The notes under the pieces: model-generated
What the model saw: only the letters and a program-made list of their open reading frames with translations
The model's database searches: none
What the model was told of the DNA's origin: nothing
Shown: positions 8,659 to 16,785 of the stretch, piece after piece
Layout: every line of letters begins with the position of its first letter
Numbering within the stretch: the stretch's first letter is position 1
Translations under genes and position numbers: made by a program
Source: Streptomyces sp. Go-475
Lineage (GTDB): Bacteria; Actinomycetota; Actinomycetes; Streptomycetales; Streptomycetaceae
Direction of reading: 5' to 3'
Assembly (NCBI RefSeq): GCF_003330845.1
Contig: NZ_CP026121.1
Span: 3,267,501-3,331,500 of the forward strand
Length of the DNA: 64,000 nt

Positions 8659-10323
8659 CTACCGCCGCGGAGGCGGGCCGTCGATCGGGCGGCCCGGCAC
8701 CCCGGGTCGCCGCTGCCAGGGCAGCGGGCCGGCGGGTGGCCGGTAAGCGACGCCCAGGGCGTCGAGCCGCCGGTAGTGGGCGGCCATACGGCGCTCGAAA
8801 CCGGCGAAGTCCCGGTCCGCCGGGGCGGGCAGGGCGCTCCAGGCGACCTCGGCGAAGGCGGCGAGCCGGGGGAACGCCTGGTAGTCCACGCGCGCGGGGT
8901 CCTCCATCACCTCGGTCCACAGGTTGGCCTGGGTGCCCAGCACGTGCCGGGCCTCCTCGGGCGTCAACTCCGGGGGAACGGGCTCGAACCGGTAGACGTC
9001 CTCCAGGGTGCGCACCCACCCGATCGGTACCGGCTCCTCGGGGCCCGGGGCCTGACGGTGGTCCAGGTACACCTGCTGCTCGGGGCACATGACGACGTCG
9101 TGACCGGCCCGGGCGGCGGCGATGCCCCCGGCTTAGCCGCGCCAGGAGGACACGGCCGCGCCCTCGGCCAGGCCGCCCTCCAGGATTTCGTCCCAGCCGA
9201 TGAGCCGGCGCCCGCGCGCGGTGAGCCAGGTGTCGAAGTGCCGGACGAACCAGGACTGGAGCTCGTCCTCGTCCGCGAGCCCGAGTTCCCCGATGCGCGC
9301 CTGGGCCGTCTCCGACCGCCGCCACTGCTCCTTGGGGCATTCGTCGCCGCCGATGTGGACGAACTCCGAGGGGAACAGCTCCAGCACTTCCTCGAGGACC
9401 CCCTCGTAGAAGCGCAGGGTGTTGTCAGTGGGGGCGAGTACGTTCGGGCTGATTCCCCAGGTGTCCCAGACGGAGAGCGCGGAGGTGTCGATGACGTCGG
9501 TGTTGCCGAGTTCCGGGTATGCGGCGATGGCGGCCTGCGAGTGTCCGGGTACGTCGATTTCGGGGACGACGGTGATATGCCGCTCGGCCGCGTAGGCGAC
9601 GATCTCGCGGATGTCGTCCTGGGTGTAGTAGCCGCCGTGCGGCTTCTCGTCCCACAAGGGGGAGGCGCGGTGGCCGGTTTTCGTACGGGCGCGCCATGAG
9701 CCGATCTCGGTCAGTCGCGGGTGCCGCTCGATCTCGATGCGCCAGCCCTGGTCGTCCGTCAGGTGGAAGTGGAAGACGTTGAGTTTGTGCGCCGCCATCA
9801 GGTCGAGGTAACGCAGCACGCCTTCCTTGGGCATGAAGTGCCGGGCGACGTCGAGCATCAGGCCGCGCCAGCGGAATCGGGGCGCGTCCTCGACGGTGAC
9901 GGCGGGTACGTCCCACGCCCGTTTCCCGGACACCGGCGCCCGGCGGAAGGCCTCGGGGCCCAGGAGCTGACGGAAGGTCTGGGCGCCCCAGAACAGGCCG
10001 CTGGCGCTCGCCCCTTCGATGAGGGCCCCGCCGGCGCCGACCGTCAGCCGGTACGCCTCGGGCCCGCCCAGGTCCGGCCGGACGCGCAGGCGGACACCCT
10101 CGTCCGCGCCGCCGGTGCGCGGGTCCAGCGGCAGTCCGGTCGCCGCACCGACGGTTGTCCGCAGCCACCGCGCGGCCCGCTCGGCACCGGGGCCCGCCTC
10201 CACGCCGGTGTCCGCGTCGAGCACGAACCCCGGCCCGTTCCCGGTCTCGATGCGCAGGGGCGCCGGAATCAGGCCCGTCACAGGAGGAGTCACATCAGGA
10301 GGAGTCACGTCAGGAGGAGTCAC
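8659..10323 (-). pseudogene. GH20 beta-N-acetylhexosaminidase, interrupted by an in-frame stop
   Basis: One continuous frame of 554 codons broken by a single TAA at 9133-9135 (codon 397). Before it the protein has the GH20 N-terminal domain and the (b/a)8 catalytic barrel, with the Asp-Glu pair in HIGGDECPKEQW (D327, E328), FHLTDDQGWRIEI near 195 and VVPEIDVPGHSQAAI near 245. After it the frame continues as family-like sequence (AGGIAAARAGHDVVMCPEQQ, then barrel strands with a NLWTE motif). GAA to TAA is the simplest lesion (SSWRG-stop-AGGIAAARAG). The product would normally cut terminal GlcNAc from chitooligosaccharides. GTG 10323 is placed 5 bases after an AAGGA box that lies in the permease remnant. 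A real pseudogene, a sequencing error or a recent mutation are all possible, but the damaged neighbours favour decay. Confidence 0.88.
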
Positions 10324-10328
10324 ATCAG
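10289..10328. repeat. 15-bp tandem repeat at the permease/hexosaminidase gene junction
   Basis: Units of 15 bp (gtcacatcaggagga, gtcacgtcaggagga, then a partial copy) cover the stop of the permease remnant and the first codons of the hexosaminidase gene. There they encode repeated T-P-P-D-V units, each with an in-frame GTG. Because 15 is a multiple of three, copy-number change would keep the frame. Confidence 0.8.
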
Positions 10329-11087
10329 TCCTTCACCGCTCCGCCCAGTCCGGAGACCAGGCGCCGCTGTACGAGTACGAAGAAGACCAGGACCGGAATC
10401 GTCATCACCGTGGAAGCGGCCATGACGCCGCCCCAGTCCGGGTCGTCGGGCTTGTAGAAGACCAGCAGGGCCATCGGCAGCGTCGACTGCGAGGTGTCGC
10501 TGATGATGAACGACTTGGCGAGCAGGAAGTCGTTCCAGGCGGAGATGAAGGAGAACACGCTGGTGGCCACGAGACCCGGAAGGACGAGGGGGAAAAGGAT
10601 CTGCCACAGGAATCGCGCCCGGCTCGCCCCGTCGATGTACGCGGCCTCCTCCAGCGCCTCCGGAACGGCTTTCACGAACCCCCGCAGCATCCAGATCGCG
10701 AAGGGCAGCGAGAAGGCGATGTGGGGCAGGATCAGCGAACCCAGCGTGTTCAGCTGACCGGCGTCCCGCATGAGGAAGAACAGGGGATCGTGAGGGCTTC
10801 CACGGGCACCATCTGGGCCACCAGAAACATGATCAACAGGGTGGTCCGCATGCGGAAGCGGAATCGTGTCACGGCCGTCGCGGCGAGAAACGCGATCAGC
10901 GCGGAGGCGATCACGACACTGCCCGCGACGATGAGGCTGTTGAGGAAGTAACGGCCGAATTCCTGTTGCCCGAAGACGCGTCGGAAGGAATCCAGGGAGG
11001 GCGCGAGCGTCCATGGCCTGGGCTCGCTCGACTCGATCTCCCCGGCCGGTTTGAAGGCGCTGAGCACCATCCAGTAGAGGGGACCAG
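10325..11087 (-). pseudogene. Sugar ABC transporter permease (MalG-type) remnant: 5' truncated and frameshifted
   Basis: The remnant starts abruptly in the first membrane segment (PLYWMVLSAFKPAGEIESS), continues through the second segment and MVPVEALTIP, then loses frame at the C run 10783-10786. One C is missing, since restoring it gives TIPLFFLMRDAGQLNTLGS. It then runs on to the normal C-terminus with the EAA loop EALEEAAYIDGASRARFLWQ and the end RLVSGLGGAVKD. The true N-terminus is absent, and upstream sequence at about 11085-11093 jumps directly into the binding-protein remnant. The stop overlaps the region of the hexosaminidase start, so the genes were once one operon. It cannot make a working permease. 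Confidence 0.85.
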
Positions 11088-11530
11088 CCGCTGCATCAGG
11101 TCGACGGCGAGCGTCCGGTGCGAGGTGCTCTTCAGGACGCCGATGTTGTTGCCGCCGGCGAAGGCGGGCGCGATCGAGCCGGGCTTCACCCCCGGCAGCG
11201 GGACGACGGCGTACTTGCCCTTGACTTCCCGGCCTCGACGGCGGTGTGGCTGAAGTCGCCGCCGATGGCCATGCCGGCCTTGCCCGCGGCGAACGCGGAG
11301 ATCGTGTCGTTGCCGCCCATGCCCGCGCACTTGGCGGCCGGGCAGTTGTCGTCGCTGAACAGGGACGTGTACGCCTTGATGCCCTTGCGGGCCTGCGGGC
11401 TGTCGATGCCGGAGGCGTACGAGCCGCCCTTGCCGCTCGCGAGTTCACCGCCGTTGGCCCACACGAACGGCATCGCGCCGTAGGTGTAGGCGCCGCCGAC
11501 AACCAGGCCGTACAGCTCGGGCCTGGCCGC
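11088..11530 (-). pseudogene. Extracellular sugar-binding protein remnant (both ends missing, frameshifted)
   Basis: The middle part of a carbohydrate-binding lipoprotein is readable: ELYGLVVGGAYTYGAMPFVW, then GIDSPQARKGIKAYTSLFS, FAAGKAGMAIGGDFSHTAVE. A shift of frame near 11229-11235 follows, and the other frame continues VKGKYAVVPLPGVKPGSIAP and KSTSHRTLAVDLMQRL. The signal peptide and roughly the first 150 residues are absent, and the C-terminus is fused to the permease remnant. No MalF-type first permease remains between them, so a deletion removed the end of this gene, that permease and the start of MalG. The upstream boundary coincides with the palindrome at 11529-11550. Confidence 0.82.
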
Positions 11531-11550
11531 GCAAGTGTTGCAACTTGCGC
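11529..11550. promoter_or_regulatory. 22-bp perfect palindrome, operator-like
   Basis: GCGCAAG, 8 bases, CTTGCGC, a perfect inverted repeat with a TTGCAA core. It resembles LacI-family operators of sugar operons in actinobacteria. It sits at the upstream edge of the decayed sugar-uptake genes, as an operator would before deletion of the binding-protein 5' end. The assignment to a regulator is inference. Confidence 0.55.
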
Positions 11551-11669
11551 AATGAAGGTTTCGCCATGCACAACACGCCGGAGGCTAGGGACTGCATGAA
11601 CATGCCCACAAGAGGTCTCAACCACTCTGTGACCGGCTGACGCACCCCGTGCAACGCCCGGACAGCACA

Positions 11670-11707
11670 AAAGCCTCCAGGGCGCGCAAAAGCACCCTGG
11701 AGGCTTT
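11670..11707 (-). terminator. Hairpin terminator after the DUF3039 gene
   Basis: 13-bp perfect stem AAAGCCTCCAGGG / CCCTGGAGGCTTT with a 12-base loop. It lies 19 bases past the stop of the leftward DUF3039 gene, and the stem ends in A/T on both sides, so it may work in both directions. Confidence 0.8.
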
Positions 11708-11725
11708 ACGCCACGCGGACCGGGC

Positions 11726-12007
11726 CTACTTGTCGCCCTTGCCCTTGTCGTCGCCGCCGGAGCCCATGGACTCGTAGATCTCCTTGCACATGGGGCACAC
11801 GGGGTACTTCTTCGGGTCGCGGCCCGGCACCCAGACCTTGCCGCACAGCGCCACGACGGGGGTGCCGTCGAGGGCGCTCGCCATGATCTTGTCCTTCTGG
11901 ACGTAGTGGGCGAAGCGCTCGTGGTCACCGTCACCGTGGGAGGTCTGCGGCGTCGGCTCTACGAGGGTCCCCGTACCAGTCCCGCGCTCGGGCTCGAGAG
12001 TGCTCAT
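11726..12007 (-). CDS. DUF3039 family small protein
   Basis: 93 residues starting MSTLEPERGTGTGTLVEP and ending in a Gly/Asp/Lys tail. The core HERFAHYVQKDKIMASALDG followed by VVALCGKVW and YPVCPMC fits the actinobacterial DUF3039 family; the single Cys of LCGK plus the CPMC pair look like a small metal-binding knuckle. The function is unknown. ATG 12007 was chosen because family members begin here. An alternative in-frame ATG at 12037 overlaps the stop of the YqgE gene (TGATG), so the two genes are in any case coupled or co-transcribed. Confidence 0.8.
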   Translation of the reverse strand: MSTLEPERGTGTGTLVEPTPQTSHGDGDHERFAHYVQKDKIMASALDGTPVVALCGKVWVPGRDPKKYPVCPMCKEIYESMGSGGDDKGKGDK

Positions 12008-12036
12008 AGGCCCAAGGGTACTGAAGCTCACAGACA

Positions 12037-12618
12037 TCAGTTGAGCGAAGGGTCGTCGGGGTACGTCGCCACCATCGCCAGCTCGTTGCGCTGGCGGCGC
12101 AGAACCTCGCGCCAGAGCCGCTCCGGGGACGGGGACGACACGTCGCCGGGCTCCGACTCGACGACGTACCACGCCCCGTCCACCAGCTCGTCCTCCAGCT
12201 GGCCCGGGCCCCAGCCGGCGTACCCGGCGAAGATCCGCAGGGAGCCGAGGGCCGAGGCCAGCAGCTCCGGCGGGGCCTCCAGGTCGACCAGGCCGATCGC
12301 GCCGTACACCCGGCGCCAGCCCAGCGGCGCCGCCTCCCCGGACCCGCCGCCGGGGACGACGGCGACCCCGAGGGCCGAGTCCAGCGACACCGGGCCGCCC
12401 TGGAAGACCACACCGGGCTCGACGGCGAGATCCCCCCAGCCCTCCAGGATGTCGCCCACGTCCACCGGGGTGGGCCGGTTGAGGACGACACCGAGGGAGC
12501 CCTCCTCGTCGTGGTCGAGGAGCAGCACCACCGCACGGTCGAAGTTGGGGTCCGCCAGGGCGGGCGTGGCCACGAGCAACCGCCCTGTGAGCGAGGACAC
12601 CTCGGTCATGCCAGACAT
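12037..12618 (-). CDS. UPF0301 / YqgE-AlgH family protein
   Basis: 193 residues. The N-terminal signature LTGRLLVATPALADPNFDRA followed by VVLLLDHDEEGSLGVVLNRP is diagnostic of the YqgE/AlgH fold. The later GWGPGQLEDEL near residue 140 and the C-terminal VVATYPDDPSLN-like end also fit. The role is not settled in any organism. The length is normal. Start MSGMTEV at 12618; an internal ATG at 12609 is an equally good alternative. It is divergent from murA, and the 244 bases between the starts hold both promoters. Confidence 0.88.
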   Translation of the reverse strand: MSGMTEVSSLTGRLLVATPALADPNFDRAVVLLLDHDEEGSLGVVLNRPTPVDVGDILEGWGDLAVEPGVVFQGGPVSLDSALGVAVVPGGGSGEAAPLGWRRVYGAIGLVDLEAPPELLASALGSLRIFAGYAGWGPGQLEDELVDGAWYVVESEPGDVSSPSPERLWREVLRRQRNELAMVATYPDDPSLN

Positions 12619-12862
12619 GATCCCGCATCTTCCCTTTCCGTGGGGAGCAATGCGGGCGACCGGAGTGCGCGCAGCTCAGGGGCGCACCGATGCGTCCCAC
12701 GCGCACGGGTGTGACCGTGACCCCATGTGCCCGGCACGGAACGGTTCGTGTTGTGACAGAGCTATGACGTGGCTGGGTCTGACTCAGGCTTACAGAAGGG
12801 GGGTGGAGGGCGATTACCCTTTCCCTCCTGGCCCCTGCCCGACTCCACGGAACGCGAGATTC

Positions 12863-14203
12863 ATGACCGTCAACGACGATGTCCTGCTTGTCCACGGCGG
12901 AACCCCGCTGGAGGGCGAGATCCGTGTCCGCGGTGCGAAGAACCTCGTACCGAAGGCCATGGTGGCGGCGCTGCTGGGCAGCGCTCCGAGCCGGCTGCGC
13001 AATGTTCCGGACATCCGCGACGTTCGGGTCGTACGGGGTCTGCTGCAGCTGCACGGTGTGACGGTCCGTCCGGGTGACGAGCCCGGCGAACTGGTGATGG
13101 ACCCGACGCGCGTGGAGAGCGCGAACGTCGCCGACATCGACGCCCACGCGGGTTCCAGCCGTATCCCGATCCTGTTCTGCGGACCGCTGCTGCACCGCCT
13201 CGGCCACGCGTTCATCCCCGGTCTCGGCGGCTGTGACATCGGCGGCCGGCCCATCGACTTCCACTTCGAGGTGCTGCGGCAGTTCGGCGCGAAGATCGAG
13301 AAGCGGGCGGACGGCCAGTACCTGGAGGCGCCGCGGCGGCTGCGCGGCACGAAGATCCGGCTGCCGTACCCGTCCGTCGGCGCGACCGAGCAGGTGCTGC
13401 TGACGGCCGTCCTCGCCGAGGGCGTCACGGAGCTGTCCAACGCGGCCGTCGAGCCGGAGATCGAGGACCTCATCTGCGTGCTGCAGAAGATGGGCGCGAT
13501 CATCGCGATGGACACCGACCGGACGATCCGCATCACCGGTGTGGACCAGCTCGGCGGCTACAACCACCGCGCCCTGCCGGACCGGCTGGAGGCCGCGTCC
13601 TGGGCGTCGGCGGCGCTGGCGACCGAGGGCAACATCTACGTCCGCGGGGCGCAGCAGCGCTCGATGATGACGTTCCTGAACACCTACCGGAAGGTGGGCG
13701 GTGCCTTCGAGATCGACGACGAGGGCATCCGCTTCTGGCACCCCGGCGGGCAGCTGAAGTCCATCGCGCTGGAGACGGACGTCCACCCCGGTTTCCAGAC
13801 CGACTGGCAGCAGCCCCTGGTGGTGGCCCTGACGCAGGCCACGGGCCTGTCCATCATCCACGAGACGGTCTACGAGTCCCGTCTCGGCTTCACGTCCGCG
13901 CTGAACCAGATGGGCGCGCACATCCAGCTCTACCGCGAGTGCCTGGGCGGCTCCGACTGCCGCTTCGGCCAGCGCAACTTCCTGCACTCCGCGGTCGTCT
14001 CCGGTCCCACCAAGCTGCAGGGCGCCGACCTGGTCATCCCGGACCTCCGCGGCGGCTTCTCGTACCTCATCGCGGCCCTCGCGGCCCAGGGCACGTCCCG
14101 GGTCCACGGCATCGGCCTGATCAACCGCGGCTACGAGAACTTCATGGAGAAGCTCGTGGAACTGGGCGCGAAGGTGGAACTGCCGGGCAAGGCACTGGGC
14201 TAG
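12863..14203 (+). CDS. murA: UDP-N-acetylglucosamine 1-carboxyvinyltransferase
   Basis: 446 residues; first committed step of peptidoglycan synthesis, adding enolpyruvate from PEP to UDP-GlcNAc in the cytosol. The two inside-out a/b domains are recognisable. RVRGAKNLVPKAMVAALLGS near residue 20 carries the conserved KN pair. The active-site loop GLGGCDIGGRPIDFH places the PEP-binding Cys at residue 124. Having Cys, not Asp, predicts sensitivity to fosfomycin at the target level. DRLEAASWASAALATEG near 245 and the C-terminal LRGGFSYLIAALAAQGTSRV also match. ATG 12863 gives the normal N-terminus. Its last 60 bases are duplicated 65 bases downstream. It is monocistronic, followed by a strong terminator. 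Confidence 0.97.
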   Translation: MTVNDDVLLVHGGTPLEGEIRVRGAKNLVPKAMVAALLGSAPSRLRNVPDIRDVRVVRGLLQLHGVTVRPGDEPGELVMDPTRVESANVADIDAHAGSSRIPILFCGPLLHRLGHAFIPGLGGCDIGGRPIDFHFEVLRQFGAKIEKRADGQYLEAPRRLRGTKIRLPYPSVGATEQVLLTAVLAEGVTELSNAAVEPEIEDLICVLQKMGAIIAMDTDRTIRITGVDQLGGYNHRALPDRLEAASWASAALATEGNIYVRGAQQRSMMTFLNTYRKVGGAFEIDDEGIRFWHPGGQLKSIALETDVHPGFQTDWQQPLVVALTQATGLSIIHETVYESRLGFTSALNQMGAHIQLYRECLGGSDCRFGQRNFLHSAVVSGPTKLQGADLVIPDLRGGFSYLIAALAAQGTSRVHGIGLINRGYENFMEKLVELGAKVELPGKALG

Positions 14204-14268
14204 TCCCGGCCCTGCGGCCACGCCCGCCCGGCTGGGGGTCCGGGGGTCGTCCCCCGGGCAAGCACAGC

Positions 14269-14328
14269 ATGGAGAAGCTCGTGGAACTGGGCGCGAAGGT
14301 GGAACTGCCGGGCAAGGCGCTCGGGTAG
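14269..14328 (+). repeat. Duplicate of the 3' end of murA
   Basis: These 60 bases repeat 14144-14203 (from ATGGAGAAGCTCGTGGAACT to the TAG) with only three differences, all at third codon positions (A/G in Ala, G/C in Leu, C/G in Gly), so both copies encode MEKLVELGAKVELPGKALG. The 65-base spacer contains a GC-rich hairpin (gggggtccgggggtcgtccc). No start signal precedes the second copy, so it is not taken as a gene. It may be a scar of gene conversion, partial duplication or integration at the murA 3' end. Confidence 0.9.
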
Positions 14329-14338
14329 TCCCCGTACA

Positions 14339-14383
14339 CGCCGAGGGGCGGCCACCTGGACAGGTGGCCGCCCCTCGGCGTTT
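14339..14383 (+). terminator. Strong rho-independent-type terminator after murA
   Basis: 19-bp perfect stem (14339-14357 with 14362-14380), 4-base loop, followed by TTT. It lies between the convergent murA and hup genes. Confidence 0.9.
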
Positions 14384-14405
14384 CATGCGGCTCTCGGTGG
14401 GCTCG

Positions 14406-14456
14406 CGCCCCCTGGGGGCGCGGGGAACTGCGCGACCAGCCACAGCCGGCCCGCAG
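14406..14456. repeat. Dispersed Streptomyces intergenic element
   Basis: The segment contains cctgggggcgcggggaactg followed by cgcgaccagccaca. I recognise this as a short element found in many copies between genes of Streptomyces genomes. It sits between the murA terminator and the hup stop. Function unknown; copy number not checkable here. Confidence 0.5.
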
Positions 14457-14483
14457 TTGCCCACGGCGCGCGCAAGGGAACGC

Positions 14484-14765
14484 TTACTTGCCCTTGGCCG
14501 CTTCCTTGAGCTTCGAGCCCGCGGAGACCTTCACGCTGTAGCCGGCCGGGATCTGGATCGGCTCGCCGGTCTGCGGGTTGCGGGCGGTGCGAGCGGCACG
14601 GTGGGTGCGCTCGAAGGTCAGGAAGCCGGGGATGGTGACCTTCTCGTCGCCCTTGGAGACGATGTCGCCGACGACGTCGGCGAACGCGGCCAGCACGGCG
14701 TCGGCGTCCTTGCGGGTCACCTCGGCGCGGTCGGCCAGCGCGGCCACCAGCTCACTGCGGTTCAT
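14484..14765 (-). CDS. hup: HU-family nucleoid-associated protein
   Basis: 93 residues, the short HU form without the Lys/Ala-rich tail of the second Streptomyces HU (HupS). It starts MNRSELVAALADRAEVTRKD. The DNA-binding arm TFERTHRAARTARNPQTGEP carries the conserved R-NPQTG, and the end is VSAGSKLKEAAKGK. It bends and compacts chromosomal DNA as a dimer. ATG 14765 has GGGAG 7 bases upstream. It is convergent with murA. The upstream 330 bases are free of genes and hold its promoter. Confidence 0.95.
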   Translation of the reverse strand: MNRSELVAALADRAEVTRKDADAVLAAFADVVGDIVSKGDEKVTIPGFLTFERTHRAARTARNPQTGEPIQIPAGYSVKVSAGSKLKEAAKGK

Positions 14766-15053
14766 GTTGTTACTCCCGTGTTCATCTTGCCGTTGAGGCG
14801 TCAGATCGAAGCCGATGCTGCCAGGGTCCTCCATGAGTCCCCGGACCGGGTCCGTCGTCAGACCCTCGCGCCCAGGGACGCATCCTGCCTCTACCTGCGG
14901 CGGGAAAGCCAATCCGGCACCCGCAGGAGTCGTGGGAACACCCTTGGGGAGTCACACGAAAAGAGGGCCTGAGCCTGGCCGACACGATAGAGCCCCCTGC
15001 TGACAGGGGTTCCGCGACGCGCCGGGCCCCGGGCCGCCGTGGGGATGCTCACA
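14766..15053 (-). other. Non-coding stretch upstream of hup
   Basis: About 290 bases without a supportable gene; the reading frames here are short and lack codon bias. It should contain the hup promoter. No further motif was fixed. Confidence 0.5.
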
Positions 15054-15077
15054 GTCCGGGGGCGGCCGCCCCCGGAC
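15054..15077 (-). terminator. Perfect 24-bp palindrome, likely malic enzyme terminator
   Basis: GTCCGGGGGCGG / CCGCCCCCGGAC lies 20 bases past the malic enzyme stop. It has no clear U-run, as is common for Streptomyces terminators. Confidence 0.65.
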
Positions 15078-15096
15078 CCCGGCGCGGGCCTCGTCC

Positions 15097-16530
15097 TCAG
15101 ACCGCGGACGGGCTGCCGGCCGTCGCGCCCACGGCCTTGGCGGCCTCCCGCACGGCCCCGGCCACCGCGCCCGCGACCTTGTCGTTGAAGACGCTCGGGA
15201 TGATGTAGTTCGGGTTCAGCTCGTCCTCGGTCACCACGTCCGCGAGGGCGGTCGCGGCGGCCAGCATCATCTCGGTGTTGACGGTGCGGGACTGCGCGTC
15301 CAGCAGGCCGCGGAAGACACCCGGGAAGACCAGCACGTTGTTGATCTGGTTCGGGAAGTCCGAGCGGCCCGTGGCGACAACGGCCGCGGTCTGGCGGGCG
15401 ATCGCCGGGTCGACCTCGGGGTCCGGGTTCGCAAGCGCGAACACGATGGCGCCGTCGGCCATGGCGGCCACGTCGTCGCCGTCGAGGACGTTCGGGGCGG
15501 AGACGCCGATGAAGACGTCGGCGCCGCGCACGGCCTCCTTGAGCGTGCCGGTGAGGCCCTCGGGGTTGGTGTTGTCGGCGATCCAGCGCAGTGCCGAGTC
15601 CGGGGCGGCGTCCACCAGGTCCTCGCGGCCCGCGTGCACGACGCCGTGGATGTCGGCGACGACGGCGTTCTTGACGCCCGCGGCGATCAGCAGCTTGAGG
15701 ATGGCCGTACCGGCCGCGCCGGCGCCGGACATGACGACCCGGATGTTCTCGATGGCCTTGCCGGCGACGCGCAGGGCGTTGGTGAGCGCGGCGAGGACGA
15801 CGATCGCGGTGCCGTGCTGGTCGTCGTGGAAGACGGGGATGTCGAGGGCCTCGCGCAGCCGGGCCTCGATCTCGAAGCAGCGGGGCGCGGAGATGTCCTC
15901 GAGGTTGATGCCGGCGAACCCGGGGGCGATGGCCTTGACGATCTCGACGATCGCGTCGGTGTCCTGGGTGTCGAGGCAGATCGGCCAGGCGTCGATGCCG
16001 GCGAACCGCTTGAAGAGGGCCGCCTTGCCCTCCATGACGGGCAGCGCGGCCTTGGGGCCGATGTTGCCCAGGCCCAGCACGGCGGAGCCGTCCGTCACGA
16101 CCGCAACGGAGTTGCGCTTGATGGTGAGGCGGCGGGCGTCCTCGGGGTTCTCGGCGATCGCCATGCAGACGCGGGCGACACCGGGCGTGTAGACCATGGA
16201 GAGGTCGTCACGGTTGCGGATGGGGTGCTTCGACGCCATCTCGATCTTGCCGCCGAGGTGCATGAGGAAGGTCCGGTCCGAGACCTTGCCCAGGGTGACG
16301 CCCTCGATGCCGCGGAGCTTCTCGACGATCTCGTCCGCGTGCGCGGTCGACGTCGCCGCGATGGTGACGTCGATACGGAGCTTCTCGTGACCGGACGCCG
16401 TGACGTCGAGGCCGGTCACCGAGCCTCCGGAGGACTCCACGGCGGTGGTGAGCTGCGAGACGGCGGTTCCGCTCGCGGGCACCTCCAGCCGGACCGTCAT
16501 CGAGTAGGAGACGCTGGGCGCCGTTGCCAT
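15097..16530 (-). CDS. NAD(P)-dependent malic enzyme with N-terminal ACT-like domain
   Basis: 477 residues. Residues 1-85 look like an ACT-type regulatory domain (SMTVRLEVPASGTAVSQLTT). The malic domain follows with SMVYTPGVARVCMAIAE near 112, KRNSVAVVTDGSAVLGLGNI near 138, the metal-site acids in NLEDISAPRCFEIE near 210 and VFHDDQHGTAIVVLAALTNA near 235. The Rossmann loop VMSGAGAAGTAILKLLIAAG near 265 binds the nucleotide. The reaction is malate to pyruvate plus CO2 and reduced cofactor; the cofactor preference was not decided. Start 16530 (MATAPSVSYSM). A structured RNA with a terminator lies about 120 bases upstream on the same strand and may regulate it. Confidence 0.93.
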   Translation of the reverse strand: MATAPSVSYSMTVRLEVPASGTAVSQLTTAVESSGGSVTGLDVTASGHEKLRIDVTIAATSTAHADEIVEKLRGIEGVTLGKVSDRTFLMHLGGKIEMASKHPIRNRDDLSMVYTPGVARVCMAIAENPEDARRLTIKRNSVAVVTDGSAVLGLGNIGPKAALPVMEGKAALFKRFAGIDAWPICLDTQDTDAIVEIVKAIAPGFAGINLEDISAPRCFEIEARLREALDIPVFHDDQHGTAIVVLAALTNALRVAGKAIENIRVVMSGAGAAGTAILKLLIAAGVKNAVVADIHGVVHAGREDLVDAAPDSALRWIADNTNPEGLTGTLKEAVRGADVFIGVSAPNVLDGDDVAAMADGAIVFALANPDPEVDPAIARQTAAVVATGRSDFPNQINNVLVFPGVFRGLLDAQSRTVNTEMMLAAATALADVVTEDELNPNYIIPSVFNDKVAGAVAGAVREAAKAVGATAGSPSAV

Positions 16531-16645
16531 GGCCGACTTCCTCTGCTTTCACCTGACGCTGAGTTGTGCCGTCCGATCGTCGCACCTACCGCTCGGTAGC
16601 GGGTAGCCGCCCTCGATTGCGAACGTTTTGTTCGCGGAACCCGCC

Positions 16646-16785
16646 AGCAAAAAGAGACCCACGTCACGTAGGACGTGGGTCTCTTGTGAAGTAGGTGGCA
16701 CCGACCCGCCATGCTCGCCTCGCGGCAAGTGGTCGCTCGTAGCGACGAAGGTTGGGCCCGGGGGCTTGGATCGAGCCGGTGCCAC
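16646..16785 (-). ncRNA. Candidate structured RNA (sRNA or leader) upstream of the malic enzyme gene
   Basis: Read leftward, the segment begins with GTGGCACCG (16785-16777), which pairs with CGGTGCCAC (16703-16695) to close an about 90-base domain. That domain contains a hairpin GTCGCT-3-AGCGAC at 16732-16746 and GC-rich helices. It is followed by a 14-bp terminator stem (16652-16665 with 16672-16685) and a run of five T. A TAGCCT box (16790-16795) stands at -10 distance from the 5' end of the closing stem, but the -35 is poor. There is no open frame. It could be an independent small RNA, a 3'-UTR product of the helicase gene, or a terminator-type leader of the malic enzyme gene starting at 16530. 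Confidence 0.6.

Noticed and set aside
11445..11654. Small minus-strand open frame upstream of the binding-protein remnant
   Set aside because: It mixes the palindrome and out-of-frame remnant sequence, has no codon bias and no family resemblance.
14269..14328. A 19-codon open frame starting with ATG
   Set aside because: It is a copy of the murA 3' end without ribosome site or promoter, so it is listed as a repeat, not a gene.
16691..16710. GGTGGCACCG on the plus strand, similar to the T-box sequence of amino-acid responsive leaders
   Set aside because: It would read toward the 3' ends of leftward genes with no plus-strand gene after it, and it is better explained as one arm of the closing stem of the leftward RNA.
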